The position numbers and the translations under genes were made by a program. This document shows positions 1-10,867 of a DNA stretch of 64,000 bases, piece by piece. Origin of the DNA: Apium graveolens (Eukaryota > Streptophyta > Magnoliopsida > Apiales > Apiaceae); assembly GCF_009905375.1 (NCBI RefSeq), contig NC_133657.1, positions 43,822,192-43,886,191 on the forward strand, written 5' to 3'. Within the stretch, counting starts at the first letter, position 1; each line of letters opens with the position of its first letter. A model generated the notes under the pieces. That model was not told the DNA's origin. It did not search any database and was given only the letters and a program-made list of their open reading frames with translations.

Positions 1-1112
1 ACACCTCCCAAGGAAGGTATAAACTTCAAACCCTAGCCTTTACTTTATTTGTTAGTAAGTTTAATGGTTGGTGTTGTGAAATGAGAAGCATGGATTGTGA
101 TTATTAGTAGTTTGGTTTGATTTGGAAGTGTTTTAGTAATTGAAGCTTGATTATAGTTCATAGATCTTGATTGTGGTTGTTTGAGTTGAAAACCTTGGAG
201 ATTATGGACTGATGTGGTATGGTTTAGGTGAAGTTTTGTTGTATTGATGGTTATGAATTGGTTGGTGGTTAATTGGAGTAGTTTAAACATTGGTAATCGC
301 GTAAACATAGCCGTCGTAACGTCCGATTTTCTTTGGACTGTTTTTGTGCATAACATTAGGACCCGAGAACCCCCTGCTAGATTATGACCACTGCTATGTT
401 TAGATAGCTCATGTTACGAGCTTCGTTTTGATATGTAGTTCGTTCGATTCCGATGCACGGTTTAGGAGAAACAACCGTTTCAAGTAACGGCGTTTCGCGA
501 ACGAAACTTTTCCCCTCGCCTTACTTTGAAACATAGGTTAAAGACCAAAAAGGGTTAATTAATGTATGAAACATTTATGGTAAGTGTGTTAGGCAGTTGG
601 TAAGACACTCGCGAAGGAATCGCTTTAAAACTCGTAAAGGTTAAATTATTAAAAATGGTGGAGCCGAGGGTACCCGAGTGACTTAAGCGAATCAGTGAGC
701 GCAAAACGAGCGTTAGAGTCTGAGTTGGTTAGGGTATAGATTTACAAGTGACTTTGGTTTAATTCCAACTTACTTGTTGCTTATAGGTTACCAGACTCGT
801 CCCGAGCCATTCGTAACCCCCAGTCGCTCAGGCAAGTTTTCTACCCGTTATACTGTTGTTGTGATGTAAATATATGTATATGCATTATCTTGTGATATTG
901 CATGATTGTTATTAGCAAATTTTGCGATATATTGGAGCATGCTAATATGGTATATATGCATGTCTGTTTCGTAATCTGGTTATCTATCTGTTGATTTCAA
1001 TGCTTATAGTTGCATAATACCTATGCTAGAAATAAGCAAGTAGTTGCGTATACCCTTAGTATAGGGGATAAAAGGTGAACATATTTCTAAACCGGGAGTC
1101 GATGTTCCCGAG

Positions 1113-1153
1113 TATATATATATATATATATTTATTTATATATATATATATAT
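1113..1153. repeat. TA-dinucleotide microsatellite
   Basis: Two runs of alternating T and A are separated by a short TTTATTTA interruption, inside LTR-0. This is simple repeat sequence with no sign of coding or regulatory role. Confidence 0.9.
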
Positions 1154-1220
1154 GGATATAGTTTTTAAAACTATTAATCGAATAAGGTTTATTCGATAAC
1201 TTTAACTTTATTTTATTATT

Positions 1221-1430
1221 GAATATTATTTCAAATATTATTCGAAGGCGTATGACTCCTTTACATTATTTATTGAATATTATTTGAATATTCATTTGAG
1301 GATGTATGACTCCTTTATTTTATTTAATGAATATTATTTATAATATTCATTCGAGGTATTATGACTCAGCTTATTTTATTTATTGAATATTATTTGAATA
1401 TTCATTTGAGGATCTATGACTCCGATTATT
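1221..1430 (+). repeat. Four-copy tandem repeat of about 55 bp in LTR-0
   Basis: Units start near 1221, 1275, 1329 and 1385, each opening with GAATATTATTT and carrying a TATGACTC core about 30 bases later. Period is 54-56 bp. A diverged single unit with the same GAATATTATTT opening and CATTCGAGG is present in the Tekay-1 LTR (about 3608-3650 and 13209-13260), so the array is a local expansion of a shared LTR block. Confidence 0.75.
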
Positions 1431-2964
1431 TGCTGAGATATATTCTTTATTTTATTAAAGAATAAGGTGTCGATAATCAAACTTATTTTTGATTATTCAA
1501 ATAAAGATATTACTTTCGTATAAGTATATCTTTGATTATTTGCTATTCATTTCAAGTATAAGTTTTAATACTTCTACTTCAATTATTTTATAAAGATTAT
1601 CTTTTATGGGAATATTATTTAAATAATAATATTCAGACATTTTCTAAATATTCTGGGGACTGATTTACTTCATTAAATCAGTTTTACTCCAAACACTCTT
1701 TAAAGTGTTTTCGAGTCTTTAAAATGATTTTCAAAAGTTAGAGCGGATCCCAAAACTATTTTTATATTTAAGATCTTCCTTTTAAAAAGGGGATTTAAAT
1801 ACTCGCTCAAAACCTGGGGGATCCGGCTCGATGGTGTGTTTTATATTCGCAACAAGGTTGCTGTCTTGGTAAAAGAGTTTTTGATTACTTACCCAATATT
1901 CGGGAAGTAAAATTCTTGGAACAAGTTAATCCATTAACAGGCATCGCCTGGGAAATATCGGTGAGTTTTCCTTTCCAACTAGGTACGACTTCTTGGTGGA
2001 GCCGTATCAACAAGTTTCTACTTGGGGAAAGGGGGAAACGAGCTTTACGTTTCAGAGTCATGGATTTCATTTGAACTAGGAGTGGCGTAAGTGGTCGAGT
2101 AGCGCCGGCCCAGCCTTATTATATTGGCCCAAATGGCCTGGAAGTTCCGCTAAGGCGGTCCATTCCTTAGGAGTTCAGTGTTCGGTTGACAAGTAAATCC
2201 GACAGGTTCTCCTCTACATGTAGAAAATGGTGGGGTTGTACTACTACGACTGATCATCGTAAGTGGTCTTCCTGGCGCGGTAAACTCCCGTAATGAGTTC
2301 ATCATCCAATTGGATATTTCTGCAACACTACCCAAAGCACTTCGATAGAAAGGCTACGGTTGGGCGATTGTTGAGTGTTGGCAGGGTCAAGTTTTCAAAA
2401 TAATGTTTGCATCAAATGAAGTATCTCATAACTTCATTTTATTTTGATGATATTTTAAAGGTTGAATCTATTCAAGTATTATCTTGTAGTCTCGTCTATG
2501 TGATGAACTTTTGAAACTGATTATAACTTGAACGGTGGTAGTTCAAGTAGTATTGGGAAAGATATAAGTATATTGGGGTATTTGGTAACCTCATCTTTTA
2601 AACTTATATCTAATTAATAATTGTCTTATGTATGATAAAGATTTTCAGAAAAACGTTGAGACAAGGTTAGATATATGAGATCACCTTGCAACGATATTTT
2701 TTTCATACAGTTACACACTAGGACTTTGTGTATATTATGCATGGAAGAGGACTTCCAATATTTTGAAAAGTATATATGTATATATACTGAATATTTTGCG
2801 ACTTCATCGCATTAAGTTATCAACTTGGTTCATTTCTTTTGACCAAGACTTTCATGAGTATTATGAGTAGGCTCATATATTGTAAATCATTATACATATT
2901 ATTTTGGTGGGCTTGCTGCTCACCCTTGCTTTCTTCTTTCATCACACAACAACAGTTAGGAAAG

Positions 2965-3051
2965 ATGGCCAGACTCCAGCAGACCCAGCGCAAGCGCGTG
3001 GGAAGCGTCCCGCGTCTTCCCGTTGATGTTGTAGCTGCTATAGCTGCAGAG
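2965..3051 (+). CDS. Candidate small coding exon near the end of LTR-0
   Basis: An ATG follows the acceptor-like stretch ending CACAACAACAG (2944-2955 region). The frame encodes a basic peptide containing TQRKRVG and is open for 29 codons to a donor-like GAG|GTAGAT at 3051/3052, exactly in phase 0; unspliced it stops at 3064-3066. The equivalent place in the Tekay-1 LTR has an ATG, TARKRVG and a phase-0 CAG|GTAGTC donor. The five RKRVG codons differ at four synonymous positions between the two LTR families, which suggests selection on the peptide. Function is unknown; the basic motif could bind nucleic acid or act in nuclear import (inference). Confidence 0.45.
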
Positions 3052-3360
3052 GTAGATCTATTGTAGATCAGACCATCTACTTTTGAGAATCAATTATGTA
3101 TAATTATAACTTGTGGCAGATAATGGCAATTAACTGTAAATTTATCAAGTAATCATTTTGGGTTGTAATAACTTTTAAATTGTGGATTCAAAGACTTGTA
3201 CTTATTTAAATTTCATCTCTGAGACTATAACGTGTGGTGTGTGTGTTTATTGTGGGGTCACAGTACAGAGTAGTTGAGTAATTATTAAGATTGGGTGTTA
3301 TTAAGGGAAATGGAACTCGTGACGACCCGGATCCCCGACCCCGGATCTGGGGGTGTTACA

Positions 3361-4960
3361 TATAAGTCCATAATAGTACATTTTAAAGGGACTCATCGTC
3401 CATTTACGAAACATTAAAACACCTCGAACTTTTTAAATGATTTCCCAACGAGCATATTCCCTCAACTATATTTTATTGATTCGGATAGTAAATATTATAT
3501 GCATATTTCTTTATTATAGGAGTAGTATACTTCAACGTTTATTTATTCAAACCCGATTAATCATTATAGATTATTAATTATGTAAACACAAACTAGTTGA
3601 GGAATATTATTTAAATAAATCTTTTAGAGAGTAAACTCATTCGAGGTATGATTAATATCAATTATCATTTAATTATTTATAGATTATAATTTAATTAATT
3701 ATTATTTATTAAAGGATTGTTATTGATTTAAAGATCATAGATCTTGATATACTTTCTGGATTAGAAGTATTATTCGAATAATTTCAGATCGTCGGTGAAT
3801 ATTATCCCGACTTATTTTTATATTGAATATAGTTTCGAGAAGAAACTTTTTCCCTTATTAATTATATGTTGACAACGGTCAACTCACATCCTTAGTACTT
3901 CCTCCGAAATTCTTGGAAGTACGTATATACATATAAATACACTTATATTTTAAAGAGATAAACTATTTCTATCAACAAGCAAAATGCTTGGGGAACTTCG
4001 ATGTGGTTCGAGTTCTGGAGATTGATAGAATTCTTTTGAAAGGACAATGGAGGGGTAGACTCTGGTACTATGTGTGCTAGATGGGCTACCAAAGGTACCG
4101 CAGGCGAAGGTACTCTGTGTACTCAGGAACTTGTGAAGTATGTGCATACCCGAAAATAGGACACGTAGCCCAAATGCGGCCAGGGTGATACCCGAGAGAT
4201 GACGGTTTCGTCCTTTTACTAGTAAAGAAGGTTACTTCCATAGTACGACTGATCATCGTATGCAGTGGCTCCAGTGAGATGTCCAAACTCTTCCAATTGG
4301 AATTGATATGCAATACCGTAACCCAAGCCTAGGTGCTGGGATTACTATTAAGGTACTCGCAGGTTATAGAACCCCTTAAAGTATTGTTTTCGTAAGAAGG
4401 TGCAGGACACCAAGAAATCTATTTTCAAATAAAACATATATATAATATATGATGTTATTATACAGTCATTTTCATACTGTACATTATTATGTTGAGCATT
4501 ATAGCTCACACTTGTTTTCTTAAATTAACACAACACAACAGTGAATCAAGATGCCTGCCATGAGAACCACAGCCAGGAAACGGGTAGGAAATGGCCAGCT
4601 GTTTCTTAGATTATTTGGTGCTGTACCTCAGGTAGTCAGAATAAGCTGGATTAGTTTTCAGTTGTTTATAGTTCGGCTTATTTATAAGTATGGTTTATGT
4701 AAGATAAGAAATAAGAACCTTATATTTGGCCGGCGGACTAACCTTACCTAAAGGTCACTCCCTGGTAAGACTAATTATATTTGGGTTGTAATAAAATTTC
4801 TCTAGTAATGATGGTTCGTTTCCAAGAAAATAACCTGTAAGTGTGTGTGTGATAAGTGTGGGGTCATGAAGCGTGAGTATTTACATATTATAGTGTGAGT
4901 TGTGTGAGTTTAGATGGTGTGGCTTCCGAGACTCCTGACCCCGGGTTTTGGGGCGCCACA
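3361..4960 (+). repeat. Tekay-1 5' LTR, right portion
   Basis: It is collinear with 12967-14566 and ends GGGGCGCCACA directly before the primer site. The promoter half is missing here because LTR-0 was inserted at the equivalent of 12967. The segment is AT-rich and, apart from the small exon at 4551, I see no coding sequence in it. Confidence 0.92.
4551..4631 (+). CDS. Candidate first coding exon in the Tekay-1 LTR tail
   Basis: ATG at 4551 lies ten bases after an acceptor-like AACACAACACAACAG. The 27-codon stretch contains TARKRVG and ends at a donor-like CCTCAG|GTAGTC (4631/4632) in phase 0. An acceptor-like TATTATGTCAG ends at 5152, and the frame that opens there is the 5153-5815 ORF, also phase 0. 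A 4632-5152 intron of 521 bases would run GT to AG and remove the LTR end and primer site. Unspliced, the frame continues to a stop at 4749-4751. The copy in the 3' LTR (14157-14237) preserves ATG, motif and donor. Splicing is inferred, not shown. Confidence 0.5.
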
Positions 4961-4964
4961 GAAA

Positions 4965-4977
4965 TGGTATCAGAGCC
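4965..4977 (+). other. Primer binding site (initiator tRNA-Met) of Tekay-1
   Basis: TGGTATCAGAGCC lies four bases after the 5' LTR end and is the canonical complement of the plant initiator tRNA-Met 3' end. Confidence 0.95.
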
Positions 4978-5152
4978 TTAGGTTATCAAATCTTGGAAAC
5001 GATAGGATATAAAATATGTAGACCTAAGAATAATAAAACAATCAATTAGAGCTCAAGTCGAGTTCGTCGTCAAGCTACACGGGTAGTCTTGACTGTTTTA
5101 CCCTCAAAGGAATTCCAACTCTAAGTTAGTAATACCTTGCCTATTATGTCAG

Positions 5153-5815
5153 GTACCAGTGGAGCCTAGGAGGGAGGTTGAACCTATTGATGATGTCATG
5201 ATTCCTGAGCGTGACCCTATTCCCGAGCCAGAGGGCCCACCCATTGATGATTCAGACGATGAACCTACTGAAGATGTCCTAGAGGAGGAGACTGAGCTTC
5301 CTGTCCCCGTAGCTAATGGCGTAGTATGGAGACATGTAGAGATGTACCCACACCAGGCTATTCGCTCTCCTACACCACCCCCAAGGATCCAGAGCCCTAT
5401 GTCCTATACTGATGACGATGATGAGGAGGCGATACGTGCACAGTTCCATAAGGTCCGTGACATATCCTCTAGCGACCCAGATTCACCTCTACCACCACCG
5501 GCGACCATGCATGTAGCCGTACACGACTGGATAGTGGGTCAGCTTAATGTTGAGATCACTGCGGCATCTGCTCGCATTGCTGAGTTACACCAGGCACTGA
5601 CAGCTGAGAGAGCCACCCGACTAGGATACCCAGGAGATTTCCGAGCTACTTCCCCAGCCATAGCCCGCAGAGAGATCGATGGGATCGAGCTCCGTACCAG
5701 GGTTCAGATGAGGATGACATCAGTGGGAGGATACATCCCCGTAGTGGATGCAGAGATGATGATTGCAGGAGCGATGAGGAGGGTGCGTGACCTCACTCGC
5801 AGTGATAGTGACTGA
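5153..5815 (+). CDS. Extra ORF between primer site and gag in Tekay-1 (unknown function)
   Basis: The frame is open from 5093 to a TGA at 5813-5815 without an ATG near its start; the first plausible beginning is an acceptor-like site ending at 5152. About 220 residues are encoded. The first half is acidic and proline-rich (runs such as DDDDEEA and PLPPPA). The second half is helical and charged, with a stretch around AARIAELHQAL-type residues that could form a coiled coil, ending RRVRDLTRSDSD. No zinc knuckle, signal peptide or membrane segment is visible. It is intact while the downstream gag-pol is riddled with stops. A degenerate relative sits at the same place in Tekay-2 (21168-21506). 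I do not recognise the family. Confidence 0.6.
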   Translation, partial: VPVEPRREVEPIDDVMIPERDPIPEPEGPPIDDSDDEPTEDVLEEETELPVPVANGVVWRHVEMYPHQAIRSPTPPPRIQSPMSYTDDDDEEAIRAQFHKVRDISSSDPDSPLPPPATMHVAVHDWIVGQLNVEITAASARIAELHQALTAERATRLGYPGDFRATSPAIARREIDGIELRTRVQMRMTSVGGYIPVVDAEMMIAGAMRRVRDLTRSDSD

Positions 5816-6178
5816 GAGATTAGTGATTAGATGTAGACCTTGAAGAAGGCTGAGTGACTTGTCACCAATTTTGATAGGATTGCTAGTAGTAGATAGCGTT
5901 CCTAGCCTTTCAGGGTGCACAGCTTATATATTTCCATTCCAGTATTTAGAACTAGTAGTGATAGATTGTAATCAGGCATGTATGAACTCGGCTAATTATT
6001 TCATCCCCAAGATATAAATGGGAGATCTTATGAATATATATATCTAAGCAGTTATTTAGAAATGATATCTATATTACTGCACTTTATAAAAACCTGTTAA
6101 ATAATAAATGACATGCTTACATATGAATAAAATAACCCAACTGTTATAATCATGTGACCAATTTTCTTTATCAGAACA
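5816..6178 (+). other. Leader between extra ORF and gag of Tekay-1
   Basis: 363 bases of AT-rich sequence with no convincing ORF. The corresponding spacer in Tekay-2 is about 416 bases, so the arrangement of extra ORF, spacer and gag is conserved. Confidence 0.6.
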
Positions 6179-7370
6179 ATGCCACCCCGTAGAAGAGGAA
6201 CCAGGGCACAGCCCGCAGAGTTTGTTAACCAACAACGAGGTGACCCAGTAGTAAATGAGGAAAGTGAAGAAGACCTAGACTATAATGAATATGATGAGGA
6301 AGAATATGTAGAAGAAGAGGCTGAGGACACTCAACAGGGAGGGAACCCCATGAATAAATTTATGGAACTGCTGAGAGCAAATCTGAACCAACAACCTATT
6401 CCACCATAGCCCAATGCTGCCCAACAGACTGCAGCTACTGCCTTTAGAGCCTTCAAATCCCTCAAACCCCCAGAGTTCCTAGGATCTGCCGACCCCATTG
6501 AAGCACGGGCCTGGCTCAAAGAAAGTGAAAAATCCTTCGAGATACTAGGTGTTGAGGAACGACATAAGACCATTTTCACTTCTTACATGCTGAAAGGAGA
6601 AGCTAACTATTGGTGGGAGTCCAAACGAAACCTAGAAACTGATGTTGTGATCCCATGGGATAGATTTACCCGACTGTTCTTAGACAAGTACTTCCCTAGG
6701 TTCATGGAAACCCAGATGGAGATTAGGTTTCTGGAGTTGAAATATGATAAGATGGCTGTGGAAGAATATGAGGCCAAATTTACTGAGTTGTCTAGATTTG
6801 TGCCAGAGTTTGTGAATACCGAAGAAAAGAAAGCGCGAAGGTTTCAGCTTGGTCTAAAATAATGGATACAGAACCGAGTAGCAGTGTTAGAGCTGACAGA
6901 CTATGCCACCTTAGTATAGAAAGCCTCGATTGTTGAAGCTGGCAGTGAGCAGATTGTGAAAGAAATGGAAAATAGGAAGAGGAAGATAGGAAGTCAAGGA
7001 ATAGGAACCGGGAACAGGAGCCTTCCGAGTAGGTTCGTCAGGGGAGCGGTGTCCCAACCTACACGAGGCCCCGGATTCAGAAAGGCCCCGAGTGAGAGCG
7101 TTGGCCAAGGCGGCGGACAATCTAGGTCAACATTTCATAGCCAACCACGTGCCCCAATACCAGAGTGTCAAACCTGTAAGAAGAGGCACCTTGGAGTGTG
7201 TACCCAGACAAGAGCCCCTCTGAGATGTTACCTGTGTGACCAAATCAGGCACCTTGCCAACAGCTGCACCCGACCCAAAGTAACGTGTTTCCAATGTGGG
7301 AAAGCAGGACACATGAAGAGAGATTGCCCAATATTGAAGCCCCTAGCCTCAGGAATGAGCAAAGCTGCAT
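6179..7370 (+). pseudogene. gag: Tekay-1 gag (capsid and nucleocapsid), broken
   Basis: Gag forms the virus-like particle in which reverse transcription occurs. ATG at 6179 opens a basic start (MPPRRRG) and an acidic stretch. The retrotransposon gag domain follows (about 6440-6860; ARAWLKE, YWWESKR, FLDKYFP). Two knuckles follow: a degenerate CYLCDQIRHLANSC (CX2CX4HX4C) near 7230 and an intact CFQCGKAGHMKRDC near 7288-7330. All segments are in one frame, interrupted by TAG at 6407, TAA at 6860 and TAG at 6917. Each fits a glutamine codon with C changed to T. The product continues into protease without a stop, as usual for chromoviruses with one gag-pol frame. Confidence 0.88.
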
Positions 7371-8029
7371 CCAACCAACCTCCAGCCGCTAGGACCTTCA
7401 ACATGACTGTTCAGGATGCTGTCCGAAACACTGACGTGATAGCAGGTACCCTTTTGTTAAATTCCAAACATACAAATGTCCTATTTGATTCTGGAGCAAC
7501 CAAGTCTTTTATATCTCACGATTTTGCTAGTAAGTTAAAACTTAATGCCATACCCTTATATGAGGTATTACGAGTGGAAATAGCAAACAAAGAAATAATC
7601 TCTGTAAATCAAGTATACCCTAAGTGCAAGCTGAAATTAGAAGGGAAGATCTTCGAGGTCGACCTAATACCATTCGCATTAGGAGAATTTGATGTGATCT
7701 TAGGAATGGATTGGTTATCTAGTAATGGAGCGCAAATAGATTGTGAACAGAAGAAAGTTAAGATAAGAGTGCGGAATGAAAAAGAAGTAGTGTTTAAAGG
7801 TCAATGACAGAACCAGAAATTTCTGAACATGCTTCAAGCAAAGAGATTGTTAAGGAAAGGTAATGAGGCCTATTTGGCTTATGTGATAGATACCAAGTAG
7901 AAAGTCCCTAATATACAGCACATACCCGTAGTAAACGAATTCGAGGATGTATTTCCAGAAAACTTACCAGGACTACCACCTGACCGAGAAATAGAGTTTG
8001 CTATTGAGTTAGCGCCAGGGACGGCACCA
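7371..8029 (+). pseudogene. pro: Tekay-1 aspartic protease and linker
   Basis: The protease processes the Gag-Pol polyprotein. The catalytic DSGAT motif (LFDSGATKSFI) is at about 7484-7515, and the family's second landmark, VILGMDWL, at about 7697-7720. The frame continues that of gag. It is closed by TGA at 7805 (fits CGA to TGA) and by TAG at 7898; after these the same frame leads into reverse transcriptase through the ELAPGT-type linker. Confidence 0.88.
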
Positions 8030-9298
8030 GTGTCCAAGGCCCCATATAGGTTAGCCCCAGTTGAGATGAAAAAACTAGCTTCTCAACTGCAAGAATTATT
8101 AGATAATGGAATGATAAGGCCCAGTGTGTCACCATGGGGAGCGCCAGTACAATTCGTCAAGAAAATGGACGGAAGTATGAGATTATGTATAGACTATCGA
8201 GAGCTGAATAAACTGACCATAAAGAATAGGTACCCACTTCCCAGAATTGATGACCTATTCGACCAACTCAAAGGAGCTGTACATTTTTCCAAAATAGATT
8301 TAAGAACAGGATATCACCAGTTGAAAATCAAACTGGAAGATATACCAAAGACTGCTTTTCGCACTAGGTATGGACACTACGAGTTCTTAGTCATGTCATT
8401 TGGGTTAACCAATGCACCCGCAGCCTTTATGGATTTGATGAATAGAGTGTTCAAAAAGTACCTGGATATATGTGTGATAGTTTTTATAGATGATATTCTG
8501 ATCTACTCAAAGACAGAGCAAGAACATGTAGAACATTTGAGGATAGTCTTAGAAATCTTGAGGAATGAGAAATTGTATGCCAAGTTCTCGAAGTGCGAAT
8601 TTTGGTTGAGAGAAGTTCAGTTTTTAGGACATGTGGTGAGTAGCAAAGGAGTTTTAGTTGACCCTGCCAAGATAGAGGCGGTATCCAATTGGGAAAGGCC
8701 AACAACCCCAACAGAAGTTAGGAGTTTCGTGGGTTTAGCAGGATATTACCGAAGATTCAGGCAAGAGTTTGCTAAGATAGCCGGTCCACTGACTAGACTT
8801 ACCTGGAAGACAGAAAAGTTCGTATGGACAGAAAAATGCGAGGAGAGTTTTCAAGAACTGAAAAGGAGGCTGGTGTCAGCACCAGTGCTCGCCCTTCCCG
8901 ATGGAAAGGGAGAGTTTGTGATATACAGTGACGCATCGATTAAAGAATTAGGATGTGTACTAATACAGCACAACAAAGTTATAGCGTATGCCTCTCGGCA
9001 ATTGAAGGAATATGAGAGCAGATACCCTACGCATGATCTAGAATTAGCAGCCATAGTATTTGCCCTAAAAATTTGGAGACACTACCTATACGGTGAGAAA
9101 TGCGAGATCTACACTGATCATAAAAGCCTCAAATATATTTTTACTCAGAAGGAACTGAACATGAGACAGAGGAGATGGTTAGAGTTGATAAAAGACTACG
9201 ACTGTGAAATTTTGTATCACCCGGGTAAAGCCAATATGGTGGCTGACGCCCTTAGTAGGAAGGAAAGACTCAAGATGATAATGACATCGGGGAATTAA
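8030..9298 (+). pseudogene. pol: Tekay-1 reverse transcriptase and RNase H
   Basis: This enzyme copies element RNA into DNA and removes the RNA strand. The open stretch covers the fingers-palm region ([31 protein letters not shown]), the catalytic [10 protein letters not shown] (about 8480-8510), the thumb, and RNase H starting near [10 protein letters not shown] with acidic residues in DASI, ELAA and YTDHKSL. Active-site residues appear intact over 422 codons. The frame ends at TAA 9296, where a frameshift separates it from integrase; just after, a third frame is briefly open (about 9285-9421), so at least two indels lie at this junction. Confidence 0.92.
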
Positions 9299-9404
9299 TT
9301 AAGGAATTTGAGAAGATGGAAATTGATGTGAGAATGACCGTTAAGGGAACGGAAGGATTATTTGAGATTAAGCTAGTACCAGAACTGACTAAAGAGATAC
9401 GAGC

Positions 9405-10385
9405 ATGTCAGAAAAGAAGATGAGTGAGGAAAAAGGGACATTGACCGGTGAAGAAGTGAGATGCGAGAAGGATGAGAAAGGGATCATGAGGTATGCGTCC
9501 CGGATTTGGATTCCGAATGTGCAAGAATTAAAGGACGAGCTGTTGCATGAAGGGCACAACTCTAGATATTCAATCCACCCAGGGAGTACGAAAATGTACC
9601 GTGACCTTAAGGAATATTATTGGTGGCCTAAGATAAAGAGAGAAGTAGTAGAGTGGGTCAGCAAGTGCTTGACATGCCAGAGAGTGAAGGCGGAACACCA
9701 GCGACCTAGTGGACTGTTACGACCCCTAGAAATTCTGGAATGGGAATGGGAACACATAGCCATGGATTTTGTGATGGGCTTACCATGGACAAAGACTAAT
9801 CACGATGCTATATGGGTTATCATTGATAGACTGACCAAGTCCGCACACTTCCTACCAATCAACGAAAGGTACACCGTAGACAAGTTGGTAGATATTTACT
9901 TGAAAGAAATTGTAATAAGACACGGCGTTCCTGTAGCCATAGTGTCAGATAGAGACCCGAGGTTTACTTCCCAATTTTGGAGAAGCTTCCAGGAATGTGT
10001 AGGCACCAGACTAAACATGAGTACCGCTTACCACCCCCAGACTGATGGACAAAGCGAAAGGACTATACAGACCCTAGAAGATATGCTGCGAGTGTGTGCC
10101 ATCGATTTCAAAGGAAATTGGGATGATCACTTACCCCTGATCAAATTTTCTTACAACAATAGCTATCACGCTAGCATAGGAATGCCCCCGTATGAAGCTC
10201 TTTACGGGAGAAGATGTCGCTCTCCCCTGTGTTGGGATGAAGTTGGAGAACACAGGATATTAGGACCAGAGTTAGTCCAGCAGACCAGAGAAATGGTAGG
10301 ACTCATCAGGAAGAGACTGGTAGCAGCCCAGGACAGACAAAAGAAGTACGCCGACCAGACAGGAAGGATAGGGAATATGAAGTAG
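9405..10385 (+). pseudogene. int: Tekay-1 integrase, zinc-binding and catalytic domains
   Basis: Integrase inserts the DNA copy. The HHCC zinc-binding module is visible (HEGHNS, HPGSTKM, CLTCQRVK), followed by the RNase-H-like core with the acidic triad: MDFVMGLP, VSDRDPRFTS and the E in QSERTIQTLEDML. The insertion-end-processing landmarks GMPPYEALYGRRCRSP are present. This frame differs from that of reverse transcriptase, and it is lost again near 10360-10385 by another indel. Without these frame changes it would be part of one polyprotein. Confidence 0.92.
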
Positions 10386-10867
10386 GAGATTCGGTGTTAT
10401 TAAAGGTATCTCCGTGGAAAGAAGTGATGAGATTTGGAAAGAAAGGGAAGCTGAGTCCCAGATTTATAGGACCCTTTGAAATTTTGAGGAGGATAGGACC
10501 TCTAGCTTACGAGCTCGCCTTGCCTCCAAATTTGCAATAAGTACATAACGTGTTCCACGTATCCATGTTGAGAAAGTACCATGCCGATGCTCGGTATGTG
10601 ATAGAGTACGAACAGGTAGATTTACAACCAGACCTGACCTACATCGAGCAGCCAGTTAGGATAATGGACCAGAAAGAAAAAGTGCTGAGGAACAAAACGG
10701 TGAAGCTAGTTAGGATCTTGTGGAAAAATCAAAATATTGAGGAATCAACTTGGGAACTTGAAGACACAATGAGGAATAGATATCCCTACTTATTTATAAT
10801 TGATTCCGGGACGAAATCCTTGTTAGAGGGGAAGACTGTAATAACTCGAATTTTTGAGACCTTGTAA
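10386..10867 (+). pseudogene. int: Tekay-1 integrase C-terminus with chromodomain
   Basis: The frame returns to that of gag-pol and carries the GPFEIL integrase C-terminal motif (about 10470-10490), then NVFHVSMLRKY and a chromodomain recognisable by ILWKNQNIEESTWELEDTM and YPYLF (about 10720-10795). Chromodomains in this position direct chromoviruses to heterochromatin. TAA at 10538 interrupts it (fits CAA to TAA). The open frame runs on through the polypurine tract into the 3' LTR, so the natural stop has probably been lost. Confidence 0.85.
10825..10835 (+). other. Polypurine tract of Tekay-1
   Basis: AGAGGGGAAGA sits one base before the TGTAATAACT start of the 3' LTR and is the expected plus-strand primer. 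Confidence 0.85.

Larger units (their letters stand above)
1..3360 (+). mobile_element. LTR-0: Tekay-like Ty3/gypsy LTR, right part (solo LTR or 3' LTR)
   Basis: The right boundary is clear: the segment ends in GGGGGTGTTACA at 3360, and from 3361 the sequence matches the interior of the Tekay-1 3' LTR starting at 12967. The next five bases, TATAA, are the expected target duplication, and the same TATAA lies at the uninterrupted site 12967-12971. The left end is outside the window, so solo LTR and 3' LTR cannot be told apart. Its layout resembles the Tekay-1 LTR: a donor-like AAG|GTATAA near base 17, a long AT-rich middle, then a pyrimidine-rich stretch, CACAACAACAG and a short ATG exon near the end. 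It lies in the same orientation as Tekay-1, so it could in principle supply a promoter to it (inference). Confidence 0.75.

Noticed and set aside
45..356. Minus-strand ORF of 103 codons at the window start
   Set aside because: It lies in LTR-0, has a low-complexity composition from AT-rich DNA, no recognisable domain, and no counterpart in the related Tekay-1 LTR.
3950..4313. Overlapping minus-strand ORFs, repeated at 13556-13919
   Set aside because: They are repeated only because they are in the two LTR copies of Tekay-1. They overlap each other, resemble nothing known and are antisense to the LTR.
4965..4977. tRNA gene fragment at the primer sites
   Set aside because: Only 12-18 bases complementary to tRNA ends are present next to LTRs; no tRNA cloverleaf is found.
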